Shown one piece after another: positions 1-11,210 of a stretch of 64,000 nt of DNA (position 1 is the first letter of the stretch; every line of letters starts with the position of its first letter). The notes beneath the pieces are model-generated. The model was not told the DNA's origin. It was given only the letters and a program-made list of their open reading frames with translations, and did no database searches. Source of the DNA: Symbiodinium natans (lineage: Eukaryota > Sar > Dinophyceae > Suessiales > Symbiodiniaceae); the NCBI GenBank assembly GCA_905221605.1, contig CAJNDS010002166.1, forward strand, positions 313,501 through 377,500. Reading direction: 5' to 3'. The position numbers and the translations under genes were made by a program.

Positions 1-756
1 CCGCAGGCAACGAATGGCGCACATCGATCTGCAGGTGAACAGATCCCGTCCGGCCCATATAACCCTTAGGACCATCAAACATGATGTTGAATATTGCTTG
101 AGGGTTTAAGAACATGAAAGAACAAAGTTTCTAAGGAGACTATGGGATCTGTTTTTAAAGCCATCACCCTCGATCGTGCACAGCTGCGAGCTGGAACTTG
201 CAAGCCGGCCTGGCCTCAGCAAGCAACGCATCTTCGTATCGAAGTCAACACTGAACCGTAAACTTACTGTTGGTTAGCAGGGAACGAGGGAATGAGGGCC
301 CTATACATATATATATATATATATATATATATTACATGGGGTGCCTCATTCTGCCATTCCCTACTAAACCAACAGCAGGTAAACCCGGACTCAACCTGTC
401 AACTTGGATGGCCTGCTGCTCGTACTCGTTGACGACCTTCGCCTGCTCAGCGACCTCGACATGCAATGAACATCTCAGGGCGGCGACTTTGCTGTGCGTC
501 GGGGAGGATGACAAGGTGGGAGTGGCCGAGAAGCAAGCGTGATGGGTGTAGAGCTTACAGTGGATGCCGCTGAGCCCGTACAAGACTCGGGGGTTTAGGG
601 CTGGGAGCGGCAAAGGCCGAATGCTGCCAAAACCCCTACGAATGCAAGTTGTGTACTTACTTTTACCTTCCGGATTTGAGACGTGGAACCTGCTCTTGAC
701 CCACCCCCCACCCCCCTCCCCGCAACAAAACACTTGGCTACAAGCATCCTCGCTTG
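1..756. other. Unassigned flank downstream of the HNH gene
   Basis: No gene recognised. It holds an (AT)n run near 303-333 and a C-rich stretch near 701-720. On the minus strand this is the continuation after the HNH stop codon, so an undetected 3' exon finishing its third module could lie here; I saw no HNH signature. Confidence 0.4.
303..333. repeat. (AT)n microsatellite
   Basis: A dinucleotide AT run of about 30 bases, read directly. Confidence 0.9.
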
Positions 757-1932
757 CTACTCTTTTCCCACTGGTGCACGGGCTCCCTCCAAGACCACCG
801 GGCGCCACTCCTCACCCGGGAGCTCCTGTGAATCTGAAGCAAAGCGAAAGTCCCATTTTCCAGTAGGCAGATGGCTACCAGGCTCCGTCTGGCAAATCCT
901 CGAAATGAGCGTTGTTGTGGTGCCCGTGTGTGCTGCTGCCGCTCGGATGGACTCGAACTGCAGCCATGCACCGTGGGATCCTGCCAACCGGGCCTCCACA
1001 AGCTTGCCGCGTCTCGCCCTTTGCCACCTGCCATTTCTCTGCATAGCCGCGTGACGCATGTTCTGGGACGCGGTGACATACTCCAGGTTTTGCACATGGT
1101 TATTTCCGCGGTCTGAGTCCTTGTGGTTCACCTGCAAGCTGGAACACGCAGGCTGAGCGAGGAAGGTCCCTGCTACCAGACGATGCACCAGAAATGCCCT
1201 GCCTGCCTTCCGCACTGCATAATACCCACTCGCGTTGCAACATCCACGTGAGACGTACTTGTGTCTGAACGACGACGACAAGATCCTGCCGTGGCTGCTG
1301 ACAAAGAGACCTGAAATTGGGTTCTCTTCATGTGGGAGCGTGGCTGGCTTCCAGACTTCGCCGTCAAGCAGCGGCTCCGGCTCGTGCAGTCCTTGAAACT
1401 CATAGCGTGCCGTTCCTGCCTTGCAGCTTGCAGCCAAGCCGCGACAACAGCGGGAGATGCACTTTTCGCTCACGCCAAGCAGCTTTGCAGCTGATGCCTG
1501 CGAAACAGCCGGCGACCAGGAGTCACTTCCACAGGGCCTCCACAGAACAGATTTGCCGAGCTTCTCTGCCGTCGTCCCGCGCGAGGCATTGACTGCCCAG
1601 GAATGCTGAACATTTTCACTGCGTGTGGCGTACACTAGGTTCCATACATGGTTATTGCTCCTGTCGTTGTCAATGTGATTCACCTCCCACTTGGAGGAGG
1701 CTGGTGGAGGGCCCAGGAATGTGGCGGCCACCAACCGATGTACAGAGTACATTTCCCGGCCAATCGTTACACGTCGATAACCCTCGCAGGACAAAGCGCC
1801 ATGGCTTACGATGCCAGTTCTCGATCGTACGCGACCACAGGAGCTCACCTCCCAAGAACTTGCGATCCAGCGGGCCTCCGCGCAAAAGCTCCGGCGACTG
1901 CAAAGCCCCCATCGCCGAACCACCAGCATCAT
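757..1932 (-). CDS. Tandem NUMOD4-HNH endonuclease-like protein
   Basis: An open frame of 391 codons from the first ATG; an in-frame TAG at 1957-1959 closes it upstream. It holds two successive NUMOD4-HNH modules. Module 1 (about residues 20-110) reads SSCGRVRS, SVHRLVAATFLG, WEVNHIDNDRSNNH, NL.YATRSEN. Module 2 (about 190-295) reads VSSHGRILS, LVHRLVAGTFLAQP, QVNHKDSDRGNNH, NLEYVTASQN. After each comes a short helix-turn-helix-like piece (SAAKLLGVSEKCISRCCRG; SIRAAAAHTGTTTTLISRIC) resembling NUMOD1. The H..NH..N residues of the fold are all present. The C-terminus begins a third module (PGEEWRPVVLEG) and then stops at 757. Such proteins are DNA-cutting or homing-type enzymes and are numerous in dinoflagellate genomes; host function is unknown. 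The early end may be a truncation or an unseen intron. Confidence 0.82.
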   Translation of the reverse strand: MMLVVRRWGLCSRRSFCAEARWIASSWEVSSCGRVRSRTGIVSHGALSCEGYRRVTIGREMYSVHRLVAATFLGPPPASSKWEVNHIDNDRSNNHVWNLVYATRSENVQHSWAVNASRGTTAEKLGKSVLWRPCGSDSWSPAVSQASAAKLLGVSEKCISRCCRGLAASCKAGTARYEFQGLHEPEPLLDGEVWKPATLPHEENPISGLFVSSHGRILSSSFRHKYVSRGCCNASGYYAVRKAGRAFLVHRLVAGTFLAQPACSSLQVNHKDSDRGNNHVQNLEYVTASQNMRHAAMQRNGRWQRARRGKLVEARLAGSHGAWLQFESIRAAAAHTGTTTTLISRICQTEPGSHLPTGKWDFRFASDSQELPGEEWRPVVLEGARAPVGKE

Positions 1933-2150
1933 GCCGCCAAGCAAGGCCAGACAAGTCTACGCTGAACGGCCGGTCTTGGCTGCGCAAACTCCTGATAGGC
2001 TTGGGAAAGTCGTCGAGGTGGAATACGGCAAGCAAAGAGGAAGGACGGAGAAGCATCCACAAGCACTCCTACCATCTGGTAACCATTAAATCAAATCTGC
2101 ATTGAAAACGACACGTCCCGTATGTGTTCAACACATCTACATGAACTTGC

Positions 2151-2195
2151 CTGCACGGCCGTAATGGAGTCTTCAAACTGTTTGGCGAAGTCGAC
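2151..2195 (-). CDS. Candidate small exon VDFAKQFEDSITAVQ
   Basis: Fifteen codons between a TTTGCAG|G acceptor and a CAG|GCAAGT donor, a strong GC-AG donor. The peptide is amphipathic. Not recognised. It lies upstream of the HNH gene on the same strand; whether it joins that gene is unclear. Confidence 0.4.
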
Positions 2196-2311
2196 CTGCA
2201 AAGCACGAGCAGCGCTTCCGGACCCAGGTTTCAGACAAACTTCTCTCATGCCCACGAGCCTCACGAGCTCACAAGCCTTACTAAACATCGTTCCAAACAG
2301 CTAGTCCAAAC

Positions 2312-2365
2312 TCATGGTCTGGGCCGCTGCCTTCATCATCTCAAACTGCAAGGCTTTCACGTAGC
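2312..2365 (-). CDS. Candidate small exon YVKALQFEMMKAAAQTM
   Basis: Helical peptide between CCAAG|GC and ATGA|GTTTGG (phase 1 in, 1 out). The same frame continues to 2091 with a single TAG at 2301, so it could also be part of a longer broken frame. Not recognised. Confidence 0.35.
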
Positions 2366-5300
2366 CTTGGCCTCGGTCGGAATGGGACTCACCCCCGAGA
2401 CCCGGACAAGGCGCAGGGTCCAGTGCCCCCAAGGGCCCGCGCGCCAAAGGGTGCCGTTGATCTTCTCCAGCATCCTGCCACATGGAAACCCCAGCAAGTC
2501 TGCGGACAGTGCTTTCATGTCGGCATGACAAGCATTTGCACTGAAACAGCAATCCTGCATATGAGTATGGGGCCGATTCATGTTGAACAAGTTTTTTGCG
2601 AAGTATGCATTTATTTAGGAATTCTAAAGGGTGAAGAAGGGCAACTTACTTTGAATGGGTGTTTTGGGAAGTATATACTTATAGGGACTTGGGCTACTCC
2701 CGGCTACTGCACTCGATATCCTACATCCTACAGCCCTGGAGGTGTCCCAAGTTGTCCTCACAAGAGACTACGAGGGGGTGCCTGGCGGCAATGGCATCCC
2801 GCTTCGTCCAGAAGTCGGTGGGAGTGTACTCCTGTGCCGTATTACTCACCTGAGGCTGAGGCAGTCTGGGGATGTCTCGCGGGTCCCGGGGGTTCAAAAG
2901 CACAGGAGAGCTTGCCAGAGTTAGGTTAGCTACTTGAGTATCCTGTGGCATCTCAGTAAAGTTGCGGGGGCTTGAGATGAAGTATGTTTTCGAGGCTTCA
3001 AGGCCTTTGTAGGAAAAACGCGACAGCAGAGAGGCGAGCATCAGCAACACGGGCTCAGGGCAGCACCACATTTCCAGCCAGCAGCAGATATCTCTGCCTC
3101 GCAGCTTCTGCTCAGGGCTTTCGAGCTCGAAAGCAGAACACGCAAGCCGAGACACTGCATAGCCTTAGCTTCTATCGCTGCGGGCATGCTTGCCCGATAC
3201 AACGGATTCTTTCAACAAGTTCAGGTTACTCGAGTTCTCCTCATCAGCCGTACGACGCCCAAGCTCCTCAGCAAAACTAACCGCCTTTGCACCTTGCAGT
3301 TGTTTACTGCTGTCCTGAACTGAGATCATCCACCCCTTCCCAACAGGCCATCCCCAAACCCCAGAACCCTAAACCCTGGCGTAGAGCCCTGACAGACCCC
3401 AGCCTGGCCTGGCAGCCTCATAGCTGCCGAAGGAGAGGTAGACCCTCAAGAGCACGGAGAGCTGCGCATGGAGGTTCACGGGTAGTTCGGCTTCGGGTTC
3501 AGGGTCCCAAGTGGGGTGCTGAGTAAGGTAACGTGAAGTCTATGCAAAATAGTGCTGATCAACCTACCATGAACCTTCAAGCAGCCTGTGTCATGGCAGG
3601 ACATGCCCCAAAGCAAGTCTAAGTCTAGCCCCTGTGCTTCCGGCCGCTGGAGGGTCTCCTCCACAAACTGCACCTCTTCTCAGAGGCCAAAATTCGCTCA
3701 AGGCACTGGCAAGGAATATCACCAAGAACCTGCACCATCATTCACCTGATTCACTGCCCTAACGCATTGATTGAAACAACGCATGCCCTACTGCAAACGA
3801 AGCAGCACAAGGCTTGACGATTCGAAGGTAGTCCCAAGTCGTGTTCTAAACGCCCCAAAACCAACTACGGCTTCCCGACGTGTTTATACGAAGCCCTACA
3901 TAGAGGGTACCCAAACAAGAAACTATAATTTAGAGAGAACTGCCCAAGTGAACCACCGCACCCCGTGCCTGCACCGCACAAGAGATGGCGATCGGCCTCA
4001 CGAAATTTTTTAACTTGGGTGTCAGGGCTTGCGGATAGGGGTTGAATGCTTGAGGGGGTTGAGGGTTGAGGGTGTTTAGGATTTAGGGTGTTTCAAATTA
4101 GGGTTTAGGTTTTATCACCTGTCTCACATCACATGCAGGGTTGCAGAGGGGTCCATCTGCGTGCAAAGCCCCACACGCCGACCAAAACGTTGTACTCGTA
4201 GTAGAACTGGCTTTCGCGCGTAATTAAGCATCCACCCACCCAATACTTTCAGTCCCTACAACTGCAAGTCTGACCACTGACGGCTGAGGGCTCGTTACGG
4301 CCCCTGGTGCCGCCACATGCTCTGTCGACCGCATCCCCCCAAAATCTTGCAACTTCCTTTTCGACCGCTGAGAGCCGAAGGTACAAGTTTCTGGCTTGCA
4401 GTCCCAACAAATTCCTCTTCTCTTCCCTTGTGCCGACCCCTTTACTCCCACGCACGCAAGCACGGCCGTGAGCCCTTAGAAGCCAAGGGCAACCGGAGGC
4501 CCGCACTGGCCGCCGCTGTCCGGATCTTGCGGATCCGCTCCTGGCGAAGCTTCAGGGGCGTATGTGGACTTGCTTGAAGGTTCTTGGTAGTTTCCTTAAC
4601 CTGGTTGCGGGGAACCCCTAAATAGCAAGATTCTTGGTAGTTCCTTGACCTGGTTGAGGGGAAACCCCTAAATAGCCGAACCAGGGTGTTGGGTCTTGGG
4701 CCGCTGGAACACTGAAAGGGCAGTTGTGCGGCCGCCTGTTCGCGTCCTCACCGGCATACGGTCTGGCGAGCGCACGGAGAACTCCAGCGTGCCCTGCTCC
4801 ATGGGGCATGGGAGCACAAGGACTCCAATGTCCCCTGTACGGACCATTTCCCTTAAATCAGAATGGTCCAAAACCGAGGGAAACTGGCACCCCTGGGAAT
4901 GCAAGCTGCACTAGAAAGTTTCAATGATCATAAGTGTGTCAGAATAGGGACTGAGCTCTTCCAGAATCGAAGCCCCAAATCATCCCCTCTTGCCCTCAAC
5001 TCGCCAGATTGGCAGCCCAGGGGTCCAAAGGAAATGAAGTAGAGGTTCTTGTTGCTCGTATCCCCAAACAGCACACCCTATACATACGCCATCATACGCC
5101 CACCAGATGTATAAGGAACCATGACAAATGAAATGATACCAATGACAGGCCTGCGCCGCCGGAAACACGATGAAGCTCCTGTTGCAACGGAGTGGCTCTC
5201 TGGATTCACTATAGCACTTGGTCCTGCAGAGAAACCAGAGAGACTGCGAAGCTATGCAAAACACCAATCCGATGCGACCAAGCACTGTCGCAAGTCGCCC

Positions 5301-5946
5301 TTTACCTGCACAGCTCTGAAAGAGGCTGTGAGGTGAAGCACCACAATCGCACTTAATTAAGGAACGCCTGACATGTCAGCCCTTACCCGGACTTCACATG
5401 TAAAGCCCCAGAACGCCAGAAGCACACGACTTTGAACCCAAAACTCGACACACCCGGAGACCGAAAAGCCAGCCAAGACGTCGCCCTCGCTCCTCAGCGG
5501 GCCCAGCAAATGGATGCCACCCCGCATCACCTTTGCACACACACACGCAACGTTCAGGATGTCACCGGAATGTGCACTGAAGCTGCTAAGCCTAAGTAGA
5601 ATGGGCGGGAATGAACCCGCGCGATCTTGCCACGAACCTGGTGTGGCAAACGCCCAGGTGTGTCTGAGCCCCTCCCGAGTTGCAATAGAAAACCAGATGC
5701 ATCAGAAGATGGAAAGGTTAGAAAGAAGTCATCAATGCATTCTAAGCTACACTTATCACAGCCCCCCTAAGCGAAACTATGCGAAACTGCAGTGTCCTCC
5801 GGGTCCCGAGCGTGTGGCGCGATGGAGCCCGACACGACGTTCCTCAAGCGAACTCATGGCGCACCCTGAACTCCTCAGCCCTATAGTAGAATGTCAGGGT
5901 TTAGGGTTTAGGGTTCAGGGTTCAGGGTTTAGGGTTTAGGGTCATA
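2366..5946. other. Region without recognised genes
   Basis: Mixed-composition sequence with only scattered TTTAGGG-like motifs (near 4060-4110 and 5897-5940). A 44-base degenerate near-repeat of AGATTCTTGGTAGTTCCTT lies at about 4575-4680. I could not support a coding exon here. Confidence 0.4.
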
Positions 5947-6057
5947 TCATATCACACATATGTCAGCCAGCAACGCAGCGAAATCCAGGCCGAGCCGCTT
6001 GGTCAGCCCATACTGGTTGGGCTGCAGCGTGGCGATGGAAGCTGTCAGGCGAATGTT
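5947..6057 (-). CDS. Split gene A, terminal exon (exon 8)
   Basis: After GTCTCAG the frame reads 36 codons to a TGA, beginning NIRLTASIATLQPNQYGLTK and ending FAALLADICVI. The phase (0) fits the preceding exon. A TTTAGGG array (5897-5940) lies just beyond the stop. Gene A totals about 230 residues with no family I recognise; the sequence is mainly helical and looks soluble. Confidence 0.55.
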   Translation of the reverse strand, partial: NIRLTASIATLQPNQYGLTKRLGLDFAALLADICVI

Positions 6058-6093
6058 CTGAGACATACACTAAAGGCTCAGGGTTCAGAGCTC

Positions 6094-6140
6094 CGCCAAT
6101 CTCGAAGTCGTTGCAGTATGGGGCTTTCGGGTCAACTGGC
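6094..6140 (-). CDS. Split gene A, exon 7
   Basis: QLTRKPHTATTSRLA between CATGTCAG|GC and GCG|GAGCTC, a GA-type donor. Phase 1 in and 0 out, which is what is needed to link exon 6 to exon 8. The weakest member of the chain. Confidence 0.4.
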
Positions 6141-6278
6141 CTGACATGTATGACAACGAGGGTACCCAACATGTAAGCTGGCCAGGGTGGCTTGAGATGA
6201 TGGTGAAGAAGAAGAACAACAAACCTCAGTCTCCGGACCAAGAAGCCGCTCATGCATCCCAGCGCAGAGGGGGTTAGC

Positions 6279-6365
6279 CCAAGGTTTCATGGATGGCGGG
6301 GTTGGCTCTGAAGCGAAGTTGCTCCACCAGGTCACTACGGTCAACTTTCGGGCTGACTCGAAGCA
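6279..6365 (-). CDS. Split gene A, exon 6
   Basis: After GGTCAG the frame reads LRVSPKVDRSDLVEQLRFRA and continues to HETL, ending at a TTGG|GC donor. Phase 1 in, 1 out. Charged, helical, clearly coding-like. Confidence 0.55.
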
Positions 6366-7002
6366 CTGACCAGATGGCCCCTTCCAGCGTGCAGGTAAGT
6401 GTATTTGGGGCTGTCTCTGTGCGAGTGATGGGGGAGTGTAAGGGCTCATTTCATGATTCAGGCCGATGCAATGCTTATATTTATCTTTAAGCTTACTAAG
6501 TCCTTGTTTTCTGGAACCTGGGGTCCTTCAATCCTACACTTCCCTTACCACAAGCCCCCCCCCCCCCCCCCCAACCCCTTAGCCTACTTTGGCAGGCAAG
6601 ACTTTTCACACGTTTCACGCTGCCGGCAGGGGGGAGGGGGTGCCCCCGGCTCCGGTCTCCTAACTCTCACCGGCCGGCGCCAGAGCGAGGAGAGAGAAGT
6701 CCACCAACTCCTGCGGGCCCAGGCCTCTCTAATGGCCTTTTTCACTCCTGCATAGCCGGCCGAACCTTTTAGGGCTCGAGGGCTTAAGGTTTTACGGGCT
6801 TTGGGGGCTTGATGCGCAGCATCTCGGATCAGGGTTTGAGAGGATCAAGATGAAGGCTCAAGATGAAGTCCGGCCTCCTGAAAGCTGCACATCACGAGTC
6901 CCAACGCCGGCTTCGGGTGCTCTTGAAACATAGCAGGTGACAACCCTTTTGTGAAAAAAACACAAACATCCCGGTGCCCAAAGCAATCGAAACCCCGCCC
7001 AC

Positions 7003-7074
7003 GGAGTCGCTCCGGCTCCACGTCCATGAAGTTGCGCTTCACCGCTGCCGCCACATCTTCCAGGAAGGTGGCCT
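7003..7074 (-). CDS. Split gene A, exon 5
   Basis: ATFLEDVAAAVKRNFMDVEP then ERL between TTCACAG|AG and CTCC|GTGGGC. Phase 1 in, 1 out; both neighbours match. Confidence 0.6.
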
Positions 7075-7426
7075 CTGTGAAGGCGCGCGAGGCGATTCAT
7101 CTCCACAGGCTTCCCTCAACAAAGCACCGACACTATGATTTACTGTTCCCTCCTACGAATGAAGGGTCGGGAGCCAAGTTCGGGATGGGCTTCGGATTGC
7201 TTACGGCCTCATCAATATCGGGTTTCTAGGGTTTTGGGTTTCGGCTTCGACTCATATTGACCCAAAGCCATGAAACATCCTGAAACCCTGTAACAAGCTG
7301 GCCTCAGAGGTTGGGCCGTGGTCCACCGGCCCACGTTTGGTGCCGTCCTTGGTTGCGCTCGTCGTGCGCGAAGGGGTCACGGACTAGGAACTAGGGTTTA
7401 GCGTTTCGGCTTAGGTTTTAGAGCTC

Positions 7427-7477
7427 CAGGGATGGCGTGCTTCAAAAAGTTCTGGAATCTAAATGCTGGACCGTCAT
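7427..7477 (-). CDS. Split gene A, exon 4
   Basis: DGPAFRFQNFLKHAIP between CCGCAG|AT and CCTG|GAGC, a GA-type donor. Phase 1 in, 1 out. A (CA)n microsatellite lies in the intron just upstream. Confidence 0.55.
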
Positions 7478-7508
7478 CTGCGGACGCAAAAAAAAGTGGA
7501 AAAACATG

Positions 7509-7510
<2 letters not shown>

Positions 7511-7549
<39 letters not shown>
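7511..7549. repeat. (CA)n microsatellite
   Basis: About 19 CA units, inside the intron between exons 3 and 4 of gene A; on the minus strand it reads (TG)n. Confidence 0.95.
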
Positions 7550-7553
<4 letters not shown>

Positions 7554-7609
7554 GGGGATCGCACTGTAGAAAAGGCTTACCACATGGCCCTGTCATCCGA
7601 GCTCCTCAC

Positions 7610-7697
7610 CATGTGTGACAAGCACATGCAACCAAGCAGCCAACTCAACCAGTCGATTTTGCCTGCTCGTTGCGGGCTTCCCACACCTCCTTAACTC
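7610..7697 (-). CDS. Split gene A, exon 3
   Basis: ELRRCGKPATSRQNRLVELA then AWLHVLVTH between GACAAG|G and CATG|GTGAGG, a consensus donor. Phase 0 in, 1 out. A second open frame in the same stretch (VKEVWEARNEQ, ending at a CAG|GC donor) is possible but does not fit the phases. Confidence 0.5.
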
Positions 7698-7913
7698 CTT
7701 GTCTTGCAGCCTGAAACTTGCTTTAAACCTCCTACAATGTGTGTCTGCTGCGTTCAAAATGCCATGCTCAAGCCCAACGCCTGGAGCGGGCGAAAGCTGC
7801 AAAGTGGTGGTCCAATGGAGGGCCGTGGCGGTCTGGACATTGGGTCTGCCTATCAAGCAGGGCTGCGGAAAACTCAACCTCTTACTCTCTCCGCTGCCAC
7901 ACGCTGACAGAAC

Positions 7914-8030
7914 CTGAGTCATACGGTCGAGGCACGCTGCTTCGGAAGTAGCTGCCGACTCGGACGACTGCCTGGTGAGGTTCGCCACAAGATGTTTTGC
8001 AGCTGCAAGCACGTCAGAAAGGTTCCCCAG
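7914..8030 (-). CDS. Split gene A, exon 2
   Basis: Thirty-nine codons starting LGNLSDVLAAAKHLVANLTR and ending CLDRMTQ, between ATAGACAG|C and ACTCAG|GTTCTG. Phase 0 in and out. Helical and charged. Confidence 0.55.
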
Positions 8031-8214
8031 CTGTCTATGTCTTGGGTCGGCAGAAGACATGACAACATGCAAGGGCAAAATGACATCGACCGGATCAGCA
8101 ACTACGAGTAACATACAACAACATGCCGTACAGCTGTTCGGCTGGCACTTGCAACCCACCACCTCTGTCGTCTCAGTCTCAGACGAGTGATGAAGTGTGC
8201 AGTATCGATCCGAC

Positions 8215-8328
8215 TTTTGCAGGTACTAAGATTTTGGGAGGCGGGGCATCTCGCACATGCTCTGGCGTCCTTCCAAAGCCCCATCGTTCATCGAACAACG
8301 CTACTTTGGAGAGCGCATGCCGTGGCAT
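8215..8328 (-). CDS. Split gene A, first exon
   Basis: An ATG just after an in-frame TGA opens 38 codons, MPRHALSKVALFDERWGFGR then TPEHVRDAPPPKILVPAK, to an AAA|GTCGG donor. Gene A then runs through eight exons (phases 0,0,1,1,1,1,0) to the TGA at 5947, giving about 230 residues. Neither a signal peptide nor a membrane segment is seen. No family recognised. Confidence 0.55.
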
Positions 8329-8659
8329 TCATCATGCATAGCATCGTAACGCATCGTGGCGTTCGCAGCGAAACAGGGACAAACGAGACTTCAAGCACAC
8401 GTGCTCTGGAACCTGCCTCATGGATGGATCATTCAGCAGCGCTTCGCCTGCACCAGGTGACTCACACCGTCTCAACCGTACCTAATTGGTTGTTTCTGCA
8501 ATCTCTACGTTGAATCGGCCCGTTGCTACAACATTTGGTTTGCACTGATTTACTTTAGTGCCGCATGCAATCATGCACACATTCTGTCGAAGAGATTTTG
8601 CGAGCCGAACCGAACCAGAAACAGCTGCACTGAACAAACGCAACGAAGCGCTCAAGACT

Positions 8660-8770
8660 ATACTTATTATTATTATTATTATTTTTTTTTAAATTCTTAT
8701 TATTACTACTATAACTATCATTATTAATATTATTTATTATTGTCATTATTCTTATTATTATTCCAATTTT
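8660..8770. repeat. AT-rich (ATT)n low-complexity tract
   Basis: Imperfect ATT/ATTATT units with a T run; no coding sense. Confidence 0.85.
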
Positions 8771-8999
8771 GTTGTTTGATGTTGTAGGTGACATTACGCG
8801 TTCGACCTGCCTCGTTGCTCCGGTGTCGAAGTGGCCTGCTGCTGAACGAAGCGTTCCTGCCAAAAAAAAACCGTCTGCTCCCTCGCTGGGCCACACAATT
8901 TGCTTCTGCGAGCCGTGTGGGTCCAGCGGCGCATCCCCTGCGAGCGACAGCCACGTCCGGGAGTTCGATGTGGCATGCCTCGGGCTGAACGCACCAAAA

Positions 9000-9226
9000 A
9001 CACACAAAAAAAAAAAAACCGAAAGGACGAAAGAACTAAAAAAACAAAAGAAAGGAAGAAACCGAAATGAAGGACAAACAGGAAGAAAGAAAGGGTGGGA
9101 GGAAGCGAGAGAAAGCGAGGGGAACCGAGAAGAGGCCTGAGGCGAGCAGAGGCGAGGGGCGAGGGGAGCAAAGGCAAGCAAGATCAGGAGGGAGTGAGAT
9201 AGAAGGAGAGAAAGAGAAAAAGATAA

Positions 9227-9272
<46 letters not shown>

Positions 9273-9506
9273 CGAGAGCGAGAGCGAGAGCGAGAGCGAG
9301 AGCGAGAGCGAGAGCGAGAGCGAGAGCGAGAGCGAGAGCGAGAGCGAGAGCGAGAGCGAGAGCGAGTGAGAGCAAAAGCGAGAGAGCAAGGGAGCGAGGG
9401 AGCGAGGGAGCGAGAGAGCGAGAGAGCGAGAGAGCGCGAGAGGGAAGGAGAGAGCGGGAAAGAGAGAGGGAAAAAAAGAGAAGAAAAGAGAGAGAGAGAG
9501 AGCCAC
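9000..9506. repeat. Purine-strand tract, (GA)n and (GAGAGC)n
   Basis: The plus strand is almost wholly A/G for about 500 bases: A-rich start, (AG)n near 9231-9266, then many GAGAGC-type units to about 9366, then mixed G/A. The long Ser/Leu frames on the opposite strand come from this composition and are not genes. Confidence 0.95.
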
Positions 9507-9911
9507 GCTCCTGCTAGAGTTGGGGTTCTAAGTGATGCATCTTCTCAGCGGCTGAGTTTCTAGGGGACAAGATCAAACTTGGGATTTTGAAGGGGGTTCG
9601 GGGTCACAAAATTCCACAAGGACTTATGCCTTCACACGGCCACGCCAGCCCGTGTGGTTGACAGGCAAAACAAGAGGCTACGAACACTCCTACGGATGAC
9701 GGGCACGGACTGGACTATGGGCTGCAGAGCTTGACAGACCCATGCGGACGCCGGCTGCTGAAGCTGGTGGCCAGGGCAGTCAAACCCTCAGAAGGAAAGC
9801 ACGCAGCGTGCAAGGAGACCTGCGAATACAATCGACTACGGGCGTAAGGTCAGAAGTAGGCGGCCTGCACCAAAGCCAAGCGCATGCGGGGCTGGCCACT
9901 CGTCTGCAGTG

Positions 9912-10230
9912 GCGGGAGAAGAAAGGGAAAGAGAAAGAGAGAGGGAGACAGGAGACAAAGGAAGAGATAGAGGAAGAGAGAAAGCAAGAGAATGAGAGAG
10001 AGAGAGAGAGCGGCGCCAGAACCGAACAAACATAGAGAGCGAGAGGGAGGGAGAGAGAGGGAAGGAGATGGTGAGAGAGGGTAAGAGAGGGGGGGGGGAA
10101 AGGGCGAGAGGGAGAGAGAGAGAGAGAGACAGCGAGCCAGAGAGAGGGAGAGAGGAAGGGAGAGGCAGGGACTCAGAAGGAGAGAGGAGAAGACCGAGAG
10201 CGAAAGAGCAAACGCAGGTACGGCAAGTGG
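9912..10230. repeat. Second purine-strand tract
   Basis: Another stretch of mostly A/G on the plus strand with GAGA units and a G run near 10090-10098. It lies about 400 bases after the first tract. Confidence 0.9.
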
Positions 10231-10924
10231 CGAAACAAAACGAAAAAGATACTGACTGAGACGAATACAAACAACCCCGGAGAGCCAACTCAAACATGTT
10301 GCTATGCCACTCATAGCAAAATAGATCTAAACAAGATGTACGAGCCTCTGAATTGTAAATGCATCATACCATGCACACAAACGACCTTTCATACAGCAAG
10401 CATAGTTTTTTGTTTTGCGAAGTTTTGCCGAGGCACAAGCACGCCACTGTCCCACAGGCGTTGCCGAAACCAATGACCTTTGTCACGTTTTCCAGTATCC
10501 CCAAACTCTCCTAAACCATAGGCCCGAAGCCCTAAACCTACACTCCACGAAACAAATTTCTGTACAAGCTCCCACATGGAATCGTTCCAGTCCGAAGATG
10601 TCGGACGTGATGCAATGCCTTGTTATTCCTTGCAAGCTACGTGAAATCCCTGAGTCCGATTTCGTTTAACTACTCCCTGGGCCTACCATTGCCTTTACGC
10701 TGCAATCCCGGTGAGTGCTTGGCTTGCTTCAAGAAAAACATGCTGTCGTCCTGGCATGCCGAAGCGCCTGCGAAGGGCAATCTGAAAAACCAGCCAGATC
10801 ATATCGCACAACTTGAACCCCACATGCATGACAATGTGTACGCTTCATGGAATGTTGCCACATGTTGCCGGAAACATTGAAACATCTTAAATGCGTTGAT
10901 CATCGTTGATCATTAAAAGCATGT

Positions 10925-11210
10925 GCTCGTCTTACGCCGCCTTCAAATGGCTGTAGGACGTCTTGGTCATCGAGGAGGAAGGCCACCGCGTCGGCCAATG
11001 GAAAACAGGGCGGGGGCTAGGGCATCCCCCTGCTCGCAGCCCTCCATGGTAATTCTTTTTGCGCTGCGGCCGTCGAAACAAACGTGCCGTCCGGTTGGAG
11101 ATCCAGCGCCGCACGCAGTTACCCAGAGCGTCAGACCCAGCCCTGGCCTGGCATCAGACCCAGCCATGGCCTGGACGGAGCGCGTGGCCGCAAAACTGGC
11201 CACTCAAAGG
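10925..11210 (-). pseudogene. Reverse transcriptase core, frameshifted
   Basis: One minus frame reads VCFDGRSAKRITMEGCEQGD followed by ALAPALFSIG, the conserved segment before the catalytic loop in dinoflagellate retroelement RTs. Immediately afterwards a different frame reads VAFLLDDQDVL, the equivalent of the catalytic FLDD box. The roughly 20 residues normally between the two are missing, so a deletion plus frameshift has destroyed the enzyme. Confidence 0.7.

Noticed and set aside
5592-5650. tRNA-like T-arm on minus (GCGGGTTCATTCCCGC)
   Set aside because: T-arm is good, but no matching acceptor stem or D-arm could be placed; probably chance or a tRNA relic.
6293-6398. Plus-strand exon with a CAG|GTAAGT donor at 6397
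   Set aside because: The minus strand gives a better protein segment in phase with gene A; the donor-like match is likely chance.
9036-9506. Leu/Ser-only ORFs on the minus strand
   Set aside because: Composition of the purine tract; no real protein.
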